Source: Isachenkonia alkalipeptolytica (lineage in GTDB: Bacteria; Bacillota; Clostridia; Peptostreptococcales; T1SED10-28). Taken from it: DNA of 40,252 nt. Of the stretch, positions 33,248-40,252 are shown in pieces. The stretch covers positions 1 to 40,252 of the forward strand of contig NZ_SUMG01000021.1 of NCBI RefSeq assembly GCF_009910325.1. Reading direction: 5' to 3'. The notes beneath the pieces are model-generated. The model was not told the DNA's origin. It did not search any database and saw only the letters and a list, made by a program, of their open reading frames with translations. Both the position numbers and the translations under genes were made by a program. The first letter of the stretch is position 1. Every line of letters begins with the position of its first letter.

Positions 33248-33700
33248 CTAATTTCTTGTGATTTCCAGTTGACTGAGTATTTCTTTTTCAACTTTTCGCA
33301 TTTTTTCCTTATCTTCACTTTCCAAGTGATCATATCCCAGTAAATGCAGGAGACCGTGAAGAAATAGATAAGCAATTTCCCTTTCAACGGAATGACTATA
33401 CTCCCTTGCCTGTTCCATGACCGCCTCCGTGGAAATCACAATATCTCCCAATATCTTTTCCTCCCCCGGTTGAAACAGTTCTTCCACGGGAAAGGATAAA
33501 ACATCGGTAGCCCGATCCTTCCCTCGATACTGTTTATTCAGTTCCTTAATTTCTTCAGGGGTAACCAGAGAGAGGCTGACTTCAAAGTTTTCTTCCCTGT
33601 TTTCATATGTCAAAGTCTTTTCAATGATTTCTTCAAACATTTCTTTCATTTCCTGGTCCGGCAAAAAGAGTTCTTGGCGATTGCTTATTTCTAAGATCAT
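33248..33700 (-). CDS. ybeY: Endoribonuclease YbeY
   Basis: Zinc-dependent RNase for 16S rRNA maturation and ribosome quality control. HGLLHLLGYDH has the three metal-binding histidines in H-x3-H-x5-H spacing. RGKDRATDVLSFP is the conserved RNA-binding segment. Length 150 is normal. The ATG follows AAAGGAG. It is downstream of the pgpH-like gene by 14 bases. Confidence 0.96.
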   Translation of the reverse strand: MILEISNRQELFLPDQEMKEMFEEIIEKTLTYENREENFEVSLSLVTPEEIKELNKQYRGKDRATDVLSFPVEELFQPGEEKILGDIVISTEAVMEQAREYSHSVEREIAYLFLHGLLHLLGYDHLESEDKEKMRKVEKEILSQLEITRN

Positions 33701-33714
33701 GATCCATGTCTCCT

Positions 33715-35802
33715 TTATATTTTATTCCCTTCTTCTTCCGGGTATTCAATCCGTTCATGATAAATCCCCAGCAATGTGTTCATGAAAACCGTTTTAATCC
33801 GTTGCAACTCCTTTAATGTCAAGTGACTTTCCTCTAACTGACCGTCCTGCAACTTGCCTTGTAGAATTTTTTCAATCAGATTTTCAATCTTTTCCTTATT
33901 CGGTTCCGGAATGCTTCGAATCGCTGCTTCTACAGAATCTGCCAGCATCACAATGGCTGTTTCTTTCGTCGCCGGTTTGGGTCCTTGGTAACGAAAAGCC
34001 TCTTCTTCGACTCCCCCCATGCCCTTGTTTAGTTCCTTTTCCTTGTGATAAAAGTAAGCCACCAGTGTATTTCCATGATGCGACTTTATAAACTCCACAA
34101 CATCTTTATGAAGTTTATGCTCCTTTGCAACTTTCAGGCCGTCGGTTACATGCCCTGTGATGATGGAACTGCTTTTTAATGGTTTTATTTTTTCATGGGG
34201 ATTATCCACTCCAAACTGGTTTTCCTTAAAAAAGTAGGGCTTTGTCGTTTTTCCTATATCATGATAGAATGCTCCGACTCTTGCTAATAGGGCATTTCCT
34301 TCCACGGCGTCTGCGGCTGCTTCACTTAAGTTCCCCACAATAATGCTGTGATGGTAGGTGCCCGGTGCTTCCAGTAATAATTTTTTTAGCAAAGGTTGAT
34401 TAGGATTCGACATTTCCATCAGTTTTAAGTGGGTAAGGACCCCAAAAGCCCATTCCCAAAAGGGAAGAGTTCCTATGGTAAGCACGGCAGCGAACCCTCC
34501 GCCGATGGCCCCGTAACCTGCATGAATAAAGATCTCATTTATCTCATTGCTATTGATAAAGCCGATCCCCATGATTACAAAGAAATTCGCAGCCCCTACA
34601 ACAAAACCCGAAAGTAAAATATTACCCCGTTGTTGGGTCCTATAGGCCATTAAAGCTCCCAGAGTTCCTCCAACCATTAACATGATCAACAAGGTCAAGG
34701 AGTTATCGATTATCAATACTGCCATTACAGATAAAATAATATTGGATACGATGGCCACCTGAGGATTGATTAAAATTGACAACAGCATCGCCGCCGTTGC
34801 TACAGGGATTACAAAAATCCCAATCACCGAAAATACTTTTGATATCATTAAGGTCGATAATATAATTAATACCAGCATTAACAGAGATTTCAAATCATAA
34901 ATTAACTTTTTATGGAAGAACATCAAATAGAATACCAACGTCAACAGTAAAAGCATCACAATAATAATTATTCCCAGATAGAGTAAATAGTCCAGTCGGC
35001 CATCCTCCGCCAGCAGTCCCAATTCTCTTAAAATCTGCATTTGACTGGCGGAGATCCGCTCACCTTCTCTTACAATCAACTCATCCTGACCGATTATGAC
35101 GCTGTCCACATCTTCCATAGCCTGTTGCTTTAACTCTTCCGTTCGCTGGGCGTCATAAAATTCATTGGGTCTGATGCTTTGGCTAAACAAGCGAATGCCA
35201 AAAAGTTTTAAAGGTTCGCTGAAATCATCAAGACTTCGGATGGATTCCTCAGCGGAAGCTTTAACCGTTGGCAGATCCTCTAGGCGAATCCCCCCATTTA
35301 ACTGCTCCGCAGCGATCTCATAGAGATAGCTCTCCAAATGTTCGATGGATTCCCGGGAATCTGAAAGGGCACCTGTTATGATGTTTTCTCCCAGGGTTAC
35401 CGGATTTTCATCCTGCATAGCCTTCGTTTTCTCTTCTTCGGTTAAATCCTCGTCTTCTTTAACCGAATACAATATTTCAAAAGTATTTTCAATGTCCCTT
35501 TGGACCTCGTTACGCACATCGGAATCAATACGAAATTGGGCTTCCACAGCGTTTGACGCTTCGTTTCGTAAGTTTTCCGTGGTCCGGACATCTTCAATAG
35601 TTTTCGGGGCATGTATATTCTGAGGTGCCCGTTGCCCTAAGTTCACATCCACTTTATCCGGTCTCAAACTTAGAATAAATATACCCAGGGTTCCTAACAG
35701 TAAGAAAAGGACTAATAATAAATATTGTACTGCGCTTTTGGAAAGCAACTTTTTGATCCGGCTATTTGATATTTTATTAAAGATACTACTATAAATTTTC
35801 AT
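33715..35802 (-). CDS. pgpH: PgpH-type c-di-AMP phosphodiesterase (7TMR-HD, YqfF-like)
   Basis: A 695-residue membrane enzyme predicted to hydrolyse c-di-AMP. It has an N-terminal membrane anchor (about 25-50), an extracellular domain of about 230 residues (7TMR-HDED), a 7TM region and a cytosolic HD domain at about 480-640. The HD pair is in GAFYHDIGKTTKP, and the first conserved His is in the GTYHHSIIVGN region. In Listeria PgpH is inhibited by ppGpp. It is 14 bases before ybeY and 14 after phoH. Confidence 0.94.
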   Translation of the reverse strand: MKIYSSIFNKISNSRIKKLLSKSAVQYLLLVLFLLLGTLGIFILSLRPDKVDVNLGQRAPQNIHAPKTIEDVRTTENLRNEASNAVEAQFRIDSDVRNEVQRDIENTFEILYSVKEDEDLTEEEKTKAMQDENPVTLGENIITGALSDSRESIEHLESYLYEIAAEQLNGGIRLEDLPTVKASAEESIRSLDDFSEPLKLFGIRLFSQSIRPNEFYDAQRTEELKQQAMEDVDSVIIGQDELIVREGERISASQMQILRELGLLAEDGRLDYLLYLGIIIIVMLLLLTLVFYLMFFHKKLIYDLKSLLMLVLIILSTLMISKVFSVIGIFVIPVATAAMLLSILINPQVAIVSNIILSVMAVLIIDNSLTLLIMLMVGGTLGALMAYRTQQRGNILLSGFVVGAANFFVIMGIGFINSNEINEIFIHAGYGAIGGGFAAVLTIGTLPFWEWAFGVLTHLKLMEMSNPNQPLLKKLLLEAPGTYHHSIIVGNLSEAAADAVEGNALLARVGAFYHDIGKTTKPYFFKENQFGVDNPHEKIKPLKSSSIITGHVTDGLKVAKEHKLHKDVVEFIKSHHGNTLVAYFYHKEKELNKGMGGVEEEAFRYQGPKPATKETAIVMLADSVEAAIRSIPEPNKEKIENLIEKILQGKLQDGQLEESHLTLKELQRIKTVFMNTLLGIYHERIEYPEEEGNKI

Positions 35803-35816
35803 GGACTACCCCTATT

Positions 35817-36788
35817 TTAATCCGTCTTTTTCTGTGAATTTTTTTCATAGGCATTGATGATGTTTTGCACTAAGGGATGTCTTACCACATCTTTATACGT
35901 TAGATGAGTATATCCTATTCCTTCAATATCCTGTAGAATCTCTAAAGCATGATTCAGCCCCGAAACTTTTCCCTTTGGCAAGTCAATCTGGGTCACATCC
36001 CCGGTTACCACAGCCTTGGAACCATAGCCTATTCTAGTTAAAAACATCTTCATTTGAGGAATGGTTGTGTTTTGGGCTTCATCCAAAATAATAAAAGCAT
36101 TATCCAACGTTCTTCCCCTCATATATGCTAAGGGGGCAACTTCGATGATCTCTCGCTCTTGGAGCCGCTGAAATTTATCCACTCCCAGAACGTCAAATAA
36201 AGAATCGTATAAAGGACGTAAATAGGGATCCACTTTATCCTTTAAATCCCCCGGTAAAAAACCTAAACTCTCCCCTGCTTCCACGGCGGGGCGCACCAGT
36301 ATAATACGTTTCACCTCTTCGTTCTTAAAGGCTTTTGCTGCCATAACCACAGCCAAGTAGGTCTTTCCGGTTCCTGCGGGTCCTATGCCGAAGGTTAAAT
36401 CATTCTGTTCTATTTTTCCAAGATACTGTTTTTGGCCTAAGGTTTTAGGCTTAATAGGTTTCCCACTAGCATTGATCAACACCGTTCCGTCCATCAGAGC
36501 TTTAGCATCATTTTCATTACCTTCTACAAACAGGTCAGCTATATATTTTACCCTTTGACGGTTTAGTTCTCCCTGGTTTTCCAATACCCGAATCATTTCC
36601 TTAAGCATTTCTTCAGCTTTTAAAACCTGGGTTTCTTCTCCCAATAGTATAATTTCTCCGTCCCTGAGAAGCATTTTGGTCTGAAATTTATCATATATAA
36701 TTTTAGCAAATTCATCATAGTTTCCGAATAATTTTCCGGGGTAATCTTCCTTTTGTAAGGCAATGTTTTTTTGAATCTCTTTTGTCAA
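35817..36788 (-). CDS. phoH: PhoH-family P-loop ATPase
   Basis: RNA-binding ATPase, probably a helicase or RNase partner in ribosome/RNA metabolism, often next to ybeY. Walker A GPAGTGKTYLAV, Walker B FIILDEAQNTT, and GLNHALEILQDIEGIGY with VVRHPLVQNII are PhoH features. I start at TTG 36788 (323 residues), since AGGAGG lies seven bases upstream; the frame continues to ATG 36821 with no ribosome site. An 18-base hairpin lies just upstream of the start. Confidence 0.94.
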   Translation of the reverse strand: MTKEIQKNIALQKEDYPGKLFGNYDEFAKIIYDKFQTKMLLRDGEIILLGEETQVLKAEEMLKEMIRVLENQGELNRQRVKYIADLFVEGNENDAKALMDGTVLINASGKPIKPKTLGQKQYLGKIEQNDLTFGIGPAGTGKTYLAVVMAAKAFKNEEVKRIILVRPAVEAGESLGFLPGDLKDKVDPYLRPLYDSLFDVLGVDKFQRLQEREIIEVAPLAYMRGRTLDNAFIILDEAQNTTIPQMKMFLTRIGYGSKAVVTGDVTQIDLPKGKVSGLNHALEILQDIEGIGYTHLTYKDVVRHPLVQNIINAYEKNSQKKTD

Positions 36789-36813
36789 GCAAATTCCTCC
36801 TAGTTCAGTATAA

Positions 36814-36831
36814 GTAATCACAAATGATTAC
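36814..36831 (-). promoter_or_regulatory. Hairpin in the phoH leader
   Basis: GTAATCA and TGATTAC pair perfectly around a 4-base loop, less than 20 bases before the phoH ribosome site. It may be an operator or RNA hairpin. Confidence 0.5.
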
Positions 36832-36848
36832 ATTTTTTCTTAAACAAT

Positions 36849-36857
36849 ATCATATCA
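36849..36857 (-). promoter_or_regulatory. Extended -10 promoter of the phoH operon
   Basis: Minus-strand TG-A-TATGAT (hexamer 36849-36854), with TGGAAA 17 bases upstream as a weak -35. It lies between the upstream terminator and phoH. Confidence 0.5.
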
Positions 36858-36956
36858 CATGAGTGTTGATATTTCCATTGTTTTACCCCCTTACTTTTCT
36901 TATAATTTTCCCTTAAATTACCTATCTTGATTTTATTTCAAAATCCTTAGAAAGAT

Positions 36957-36993
36957 AAAAGAAGGCAGATTCCCAAGAATCTGCCTTCTTTCT
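36957..36993 (-). terminator. Terminator between the floA and phoH operons
   Basis: GAAGGCAGATTC (36961-36972) pairs perfectly with GAATCTGCCTTC (36977-36988) around CCAA, flanked by A/T-rich runs. It ends the nfeD-floA transcript. Confidence 0.88.
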
Positions 36994-37026
36994 TAATTAC
37001 ATAACCATACTTCATAATTATTGTTA

Positions 37027-37644
37027 TTAACCGACTTTCTTTTTACGCATGGATTTAGGCTTTTGTAAAACCTCAGACATCACAATACCTCTTACTAAGG
37101 ATTTTTGATCAAATTCCAGTAATTCATTAAATCCCTCTACACCGATTTCACTTTTTTCCACACTGGTCTTCTCAAAAAAGTCTCCTGAAAGTTCCCCTGT
37201 TTCAACACCTTTTTTACGAGGTTTGGAGTAGGCTTTCATTTCCTTTTTTTTACGGGACTTTTTCGGTTGGTCTCTATCGGAATAATCCGTATAGTGCCCC
37301 TCATCTCCCAAAGCTTTTTTTACTTTTTCAGGAGTTTCTTCAGGTTTCTTTTGCTCTCCTCTTGAGGGCGCCTGTTTTTCAGAGACATTATACTGCTCTA
37401 ATACTTCTTCCAACAGAGACCGGGACTTTTGTTTCCCAGATTCCGAAGTTTCTCTTCGGGAGTCAGTCTTGGTTTGCTGCTCTCTTTTTTCTGAGGGCCC
37501 CGATGATTGGGGCCTTTGATTCTGTTGGTTCTGTTGATTTTGTTGATTCCGTCTTTGCTGTTGTTTTTTTTGTACTTTATTCTTGTTAAACAAGGAATTA
37601 ATGACAATCAATACAACAAATACGAAAATTACTTCAGGATTCAT
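37027..37644 (-). CDS. Q/N-rich, membrane-anchored protein of unknown function
   Basis: A 205-residue protein I do not recognise. One hydrophobic segment at 4-18 (EVIFVFVVLIVINSL) anchors it, then a basic, low-complexity region with repeated Gln-Asn units (RNQQNQQNQQNQ, 32-43). The long middle part is charged and probably disordered. The C-terminal FNELLEFDQKSLVRGIVMSE (about 170-190) looks like a conserved short helix, since similar tails (LVRGIVxSEVLxxP) occur in other clostridial hypothetical proteins in my memory. A GGGGAGG site precedes the ATG. It is the third gene of the nfeD-floA unit, 43 bases after floA, so a scaffold role for membrane microdomains is possible. Confidence 0.8.
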   Translation of the reverse strand: MNPEVIFVFVVLIVINSLFNKNKVQKKQQQRRNQQNQQNQQNQRPQSSGPSEKREQQTKTDSRRETSESGKQKSRSLLEEVLEQYNVSEKQAPSRGEQKKPEETPEKVKKALGDEGHYTDYSDRDQPKKSRKKKEMKAYSKPRKKGVETGELSGDFFEKTSVEKSEIGVEGFNELLEFDQKSLVRGIVMSEVLQKPKSMRKKKVG

Positions 37645-37687
37645 TGGATCCTCCCCTTTGAGGAATATTCTTTATCCATCTTGTTCT

Positions 37688-38680
37688 TTACTCATCTTCT
37701 TTATAGGTTTCATCCTTGTTGATTTTTGAGATTTCTTCCCGCATTTGGGTGTCGGACATTACGTTTTTCATATTGTAATAATCCATGGCCCCAAGATTTC
37801 CGTCTCTAAGTGCTTTCGATAAAGCTTTTGGAACTTCCGCTTCCGCTTCGATTACCTTGGCTCTCATTTCCTGTACTTCCGCCTTCATTTCCTGTTCCTT
37901 AGCAACCGCCATGGCTCGACGTTCTTCCGCCTTAGCTTGAGCAACACGCTTATCCGCATCGGCTTGATCCATTTGTAGTTGTGCACCGATGTTTCGTCCG
38001 ATATCTACGTCAGCAATATCGATGGATAGAATTTCATAGGCCGTACCAGCGTCTAATCCTTTTTGCAGTACGGTTTTAGAGATTAAGTCCGGATTTTCCA
38101 GAACTTTTTTATGATTCTCTGAAGAACCTACGGTGGTTACAATTCCCTCACCAACTCGGGCGATAATGGTTTCTTCTCCAGCTCCACCTACAAGGCGTTC
38201 AATATTGGCCCGCACCGTTACTCTAGCACGTACCATCACTTCAATACCGTCTTTTGCTACGGCTGCAATCTTTGGGGTTTCAATCACTTTAGGGTTTACA
38301 CTTACCTGTACCGCTTGTAGTACTTGACGGCCTGCTAAGTCAATCGCTGCGGCCCTTTCAAAGTTCAGGTTGATTTCAGCTCGTTGAGCAGCAATCAAAG
38401 CATCTACAACACTGTTTACATCACCACCAGCTAAAAAGTGGGCTTCCAGCTTGTCGGTATTCAAATCCAGACCTGCTTTTGTCGCCTTAATTAACGGAGC
38501 AACGATTCTTCTTGGCTGCACCCTTCTAAGACGCATTCCTATTAACGAGAAAATCCCAATCTTTACTCCTGAAAAATAAGCTGTAATCCATAATCCCACC
38601 GGTATAAAGCTTAGTAGTATGGATATAACAACAAAAGCTACTACAATTAAAACAATAATCGGTAAAAGTTCTTCTAACAT
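37688..38680 (-). CDS. floA: Flotillin-like protein FloA
   Basis: Membrane-microdomain scaffold of the UPF0365/YqfA family, 330 residues. An N-terminal hydrophobic hairpin (about 5-30) is followed by a band-7/flotillin domain ([51 protein letters not shown]) and a coiled coil rich in Ala and Glu ([19 protein letters not shown]). A GGAGGGAATG site precedes the ATG. It abuts nfeD with no gap; FloA-NfeD pairs are known partners. Confidence 0.95.
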   Translation of the reverse strand: MLEELLPIIVLIVVAFVVISILLSFIPVGLWITAYFSGVKIGIFSLIGMRLRRVQPRRIVAPLIKATKAGLDLNTDKLEAHFLAGGDVNSVVDALIAAQRAEINLNFERAAAIDLAGRQVLQAVQVSVNPKVIETPKIAAVAKDGIEVMVRARVTVRANIERLVGGAGEETIIARVGEGIVTTVGSSENHKKVLENPDLISKTVLQKGLDAGTAYEILSIDIADVDIGRNIGAQLQMDQADADKRVAQAKAEERRAMAVAKEQEMKAEVQEMRAKVIEAEAEVPKALSKALRDGNLGAMDYYNMKNVMSDTQMREEISKINKDETYKEDE

Positions 38681-39991
38681 TTACATTCCCTCCTCTTCAT
38701 TTCTGCTTACATAAATTTTGCTACCCTCGGTTCTGGTCACAATCACCTTTGCCCCTTCTTCAATAAAAGACGAACCTTCAGTAACCACATTTAAAAGTTT
38801 TCCATCAACCTTGACGGTTCCGGAAGGTCTTAAATAACTGATTACAACCCCCTCTTTCCCAATGTATTCTACATAGGGATCGGTAGAAGTATATCCATCC
38901 TCAACTCTTTCAGAGCTTTTCAAAGTGATTTTGTCAAACAACTTGTTTTTCGGCCCGAATTTCAGCATTAAAACAAAAGTTGCAATGGTCAGCACCAGGG
39001 CAATAAGTATATAAACCACAGCAACCGCTGGGCTGCTGGCTGATAACACAATACTGACGATTATAGCGATTCCTCCGGAAATTCCCGGTATCCCCAATCC
39101 GGGGATCGTGGCTTCCACCAGCAAGAGAATGATACCAACTCCGAATAGAATAATCGCTAGGAGTCCCGAATCTCCAGCCAATAGGCTTCCAATAAAATAA
39201 AGGCTGAAAGAGGAGAGTCCGATAATGGCTCCAGCTCCAAGACCAGGAGTAAATACTTCAAATACCAATCCCATAAATCCTAAGGAAAGTAAGATCGGAG
39301 CTACGGCAGTGCCAGTGGCAAATTGAGATATTCTTGCTCTAAAGGGCATTTCCATTTGTTCTATTCGGTTATAGGGTATTTCAAACTGTTCAAGCATTTC
39401 TTCATAACTGGCGCTTCTGATATCGGTAAATTCTAAGTCCAGAGCTTCCTGAGCTGTTAAGTTTAACAGTCTTCCTTCCTCTACTAATCCGTCAATGACC
39501 ATAGATTTATCCGCCATCGCTGCTACAATCTCGGGATCCCTTCCGGTTTCCTGTGCGGCACCTCGAAGGCTGGCCACCCAACTGGAAAGTACTTTTTCCG
39601 TGTCGGGGATTGTCTCCGCCGAACCGATATTACTTCCTGGAGACATTGCAATAAAATCGGAAGATATGGTAATTAAAACACCGGCGGAAATAGCCCGGGT
39701 ATTGACAAATGAAACGGTGGGTAAGTCGGTTCTCATCATCAAAGGACTTAAATCCTCAGCAGAATCCACCCGACCGCCATAGGTGTCGATTTCAAAAATA
39801 ATTCCTGAAGCTTCAGGATCTGACTCCACCTCTTCTATGGATTGTCGTACATACTCATATACCGCTGCATTTATTTCCCCTTCTATGGGAATAACATATA
39901 CCGTTCCTTCATCATCCTGGGCCTCGGTAAAGCTCAATGAAAAGGCAAAAACAATGATCAGCACGAAGGATAGTATGCTTTTAGTTTTCAT
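38681..39991 (-). CDS. nfeD: NfeD-family membrane serine protease (YqeZ-like)
   Basis: A 436-residue membrane protein, partner of FloA. A signal peptide (1-25) leads a ClpP-like protease domain with EIDTYGGRVDSAEDL and SAGVLITISSD, where Ser102 in ISAG is the likely nucleophile; Lys133 is a candidate base. Four to five hydrophobic segments follow at about 230-340, and a C-terminal OB-fold (about 370-430) ends with EGAKVIVTRTEGSKIYV. GGAGGAAAC precedes the ATG. It is first in the operon. Confidence 0.95.
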   Translation of the reverse strand: MKTKSILSFVLIIVFAFSLSFTEAQDDEGTVYVIPIEGEINAAVYEYVRQSIEEVESDPEASGIIFEIDTYGGRVDSAEDLSPLMMRTDLPTVSFVNTRAISAGVLITISSDFIAMSPGSNIGSAETIPDTEKVLSSWVASLRGAAQETGRDPEIVAAMADKSMVIDGLVEEGRLLNLTAQEALDLEFTDIRSASYEEMLEQFEIPYNRIEQMEMPFRARISQFATGTAVAPILLSLGFMGLVFEVFTPGLGAGAIIGLSSFSLYFIGSLLAGDSGLLAIILFGVGIILLLVEATIPGLGIPGISGGIAIIVSIVLSASSPAVAVVYILIALVLTIATFVLMLKFGPKNKLFDKITLKSSERVEDGYTSTDPYVEYIGKEGVVISYLRPSGTVKVDGKLLNVVTEGSSFIEEGAKVIVTRTEGSKIYVSRNEEEGM

Positions 39992-40030
39992 AGGGTTTCC
40001 TCCTCGTTTTTTCAGACTATTCTATGAATC

Positions 40031-40039
40031 ATTATAACA
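40031..40039 (-). promoter_or_regulatory. Extended -10 promoter of nfeD-floA
   Basis: Minus-strand TG-T-TATAAT (TATAAT at 40031-40036), about 40 bases upstream of the start. A SigW-type TGAAAC...CGTA promoter, known for the B. subtilis homologue, is not visible. Confidence 0.55.
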
Positions 40040-40192
40040 CAAAACGTTACACTATTGGGACCTTGCGACTAATTATAAATAATAATTTTTTTATATAATT
40101 TATTTAATAGTCTTATGGATACCTTAATATATATGCCCAAAATTAGTTCATTTAAGCCCTTTTTTTTATTTTTTTATTTTCATATAAAAAGT

Positions 40193-40252
40193 GTACCAGG
40201 GGGTCGGACCTTGTGGTACAAAAATTGAAAAGTGTACCACAAGGTCCGACCC
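40193..40252. repeat. REP-like doublet at the window end
   Basis: GTACCAGGGGGTC...TGGTAC at 40193-40219 forms a hairpin, and an inverted second copy (GTACCACAAGGTCCGACCC) begins at 40234 and runs off the window. The first copy differs from the repeat at 14593-14619 at only two positions, both in the central part. Confidence 0.75.

Noticed and set aside
37398-37607. Second frame across the Q/N-rich gene
   Set aside because: A shadow created by the repeated CAA/AAT codons; no start signals.

Overview
The window looks like the chromosome of a low-GC Gram-positive bacterium of class Clostridia. The reasons are strong AGGAGG ribosome sites with some TTG/GTG starts, a glycine T-box in front of a single-chain glycyl-tRNA synthetase, and a Bacillus/Clostridium-type gene block (nfeD, floA, phoH, HD-family pgpH, ybeY, dgkA, cdd, era, recO, glyS). 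A very acidic glycine-betaine binding lipoprotein next to a complete OpuA-type transporter suggests a salt-tolerant, perhaps haloalkaliphilic, strain. That last point is inference.

Layout. 1-120 carries a cluster of 10-bp repeats that resembles the right end of an IS21-like element lying mostly outside the window. 230-7750 holds central metabolism and housekeeping: fructose-bisphosphate aldolase on +, then on - a metallophosphoesterase, a small alarmone synthetase, a glyceraldehyde-3-phosphate dehydrogenase with an altered cofactor loop, an aldehyde dehydrogenase, a small P-loop protein, a YtqA-like radical SAM protein and a UspA-like protein. 7833-8287 is a small decayed gene with two frame breaks and a run of nine Cs. 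8419-11630 is the glycine-betaine operon (ATPase with CBS domains, permease, lipoprotein) with promoter and terminator. 11910-17400 mixes single genes: methyltransferase-like membrane protein, YciI, MscS channel, zincin-like protein, uracil-DNA glycosylase, YutG/PgpA-like protein and a G5/3D cell-wall protein. 17795-27250 has an M32 carboxypeptidase, lipB-lipA, an S24-like repressor, an orphan helical protein, a nicotinamidase-like hydrolase, an HD protein, a YtcJ-like amidohydrolase, a CDF-like transporter and its TetR neighbour.

27330-40040 is the conserved block, all on the minus strand. nfeD, floA and a Q/N-rich membrane-anchored protein end at a terminator. Then phoH, pgpH, ybeY, a dgkA-PAP2 fusion, a DUF3048 lipoprotein, cdd, era and recO follow with short gaps or overlaps. 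glyS has its own promoter, which overlaps the recO stop codon, and a T-box. Relative to the Bacillus subtilis order as I remember it, the sporulation genes yqfC and yqfD are missing.

Working together: the window contains a predicted (p)ppGpp synthetase, a PgpH-type c-di-AMP phosphodiesterase, a CBS-domain betaine importer and an MscS channel, which together could form an osmotic-stress circuit. I see no CRISPR array, tRNA, rRNA, prophage or clear biosynthetic or defence cluster. The most unusual items are the decayed gene, the orphan helical protein, the rebuilt floA-phoH junction and the palindromic GTACCA-type repeats at 14593 and 40193.
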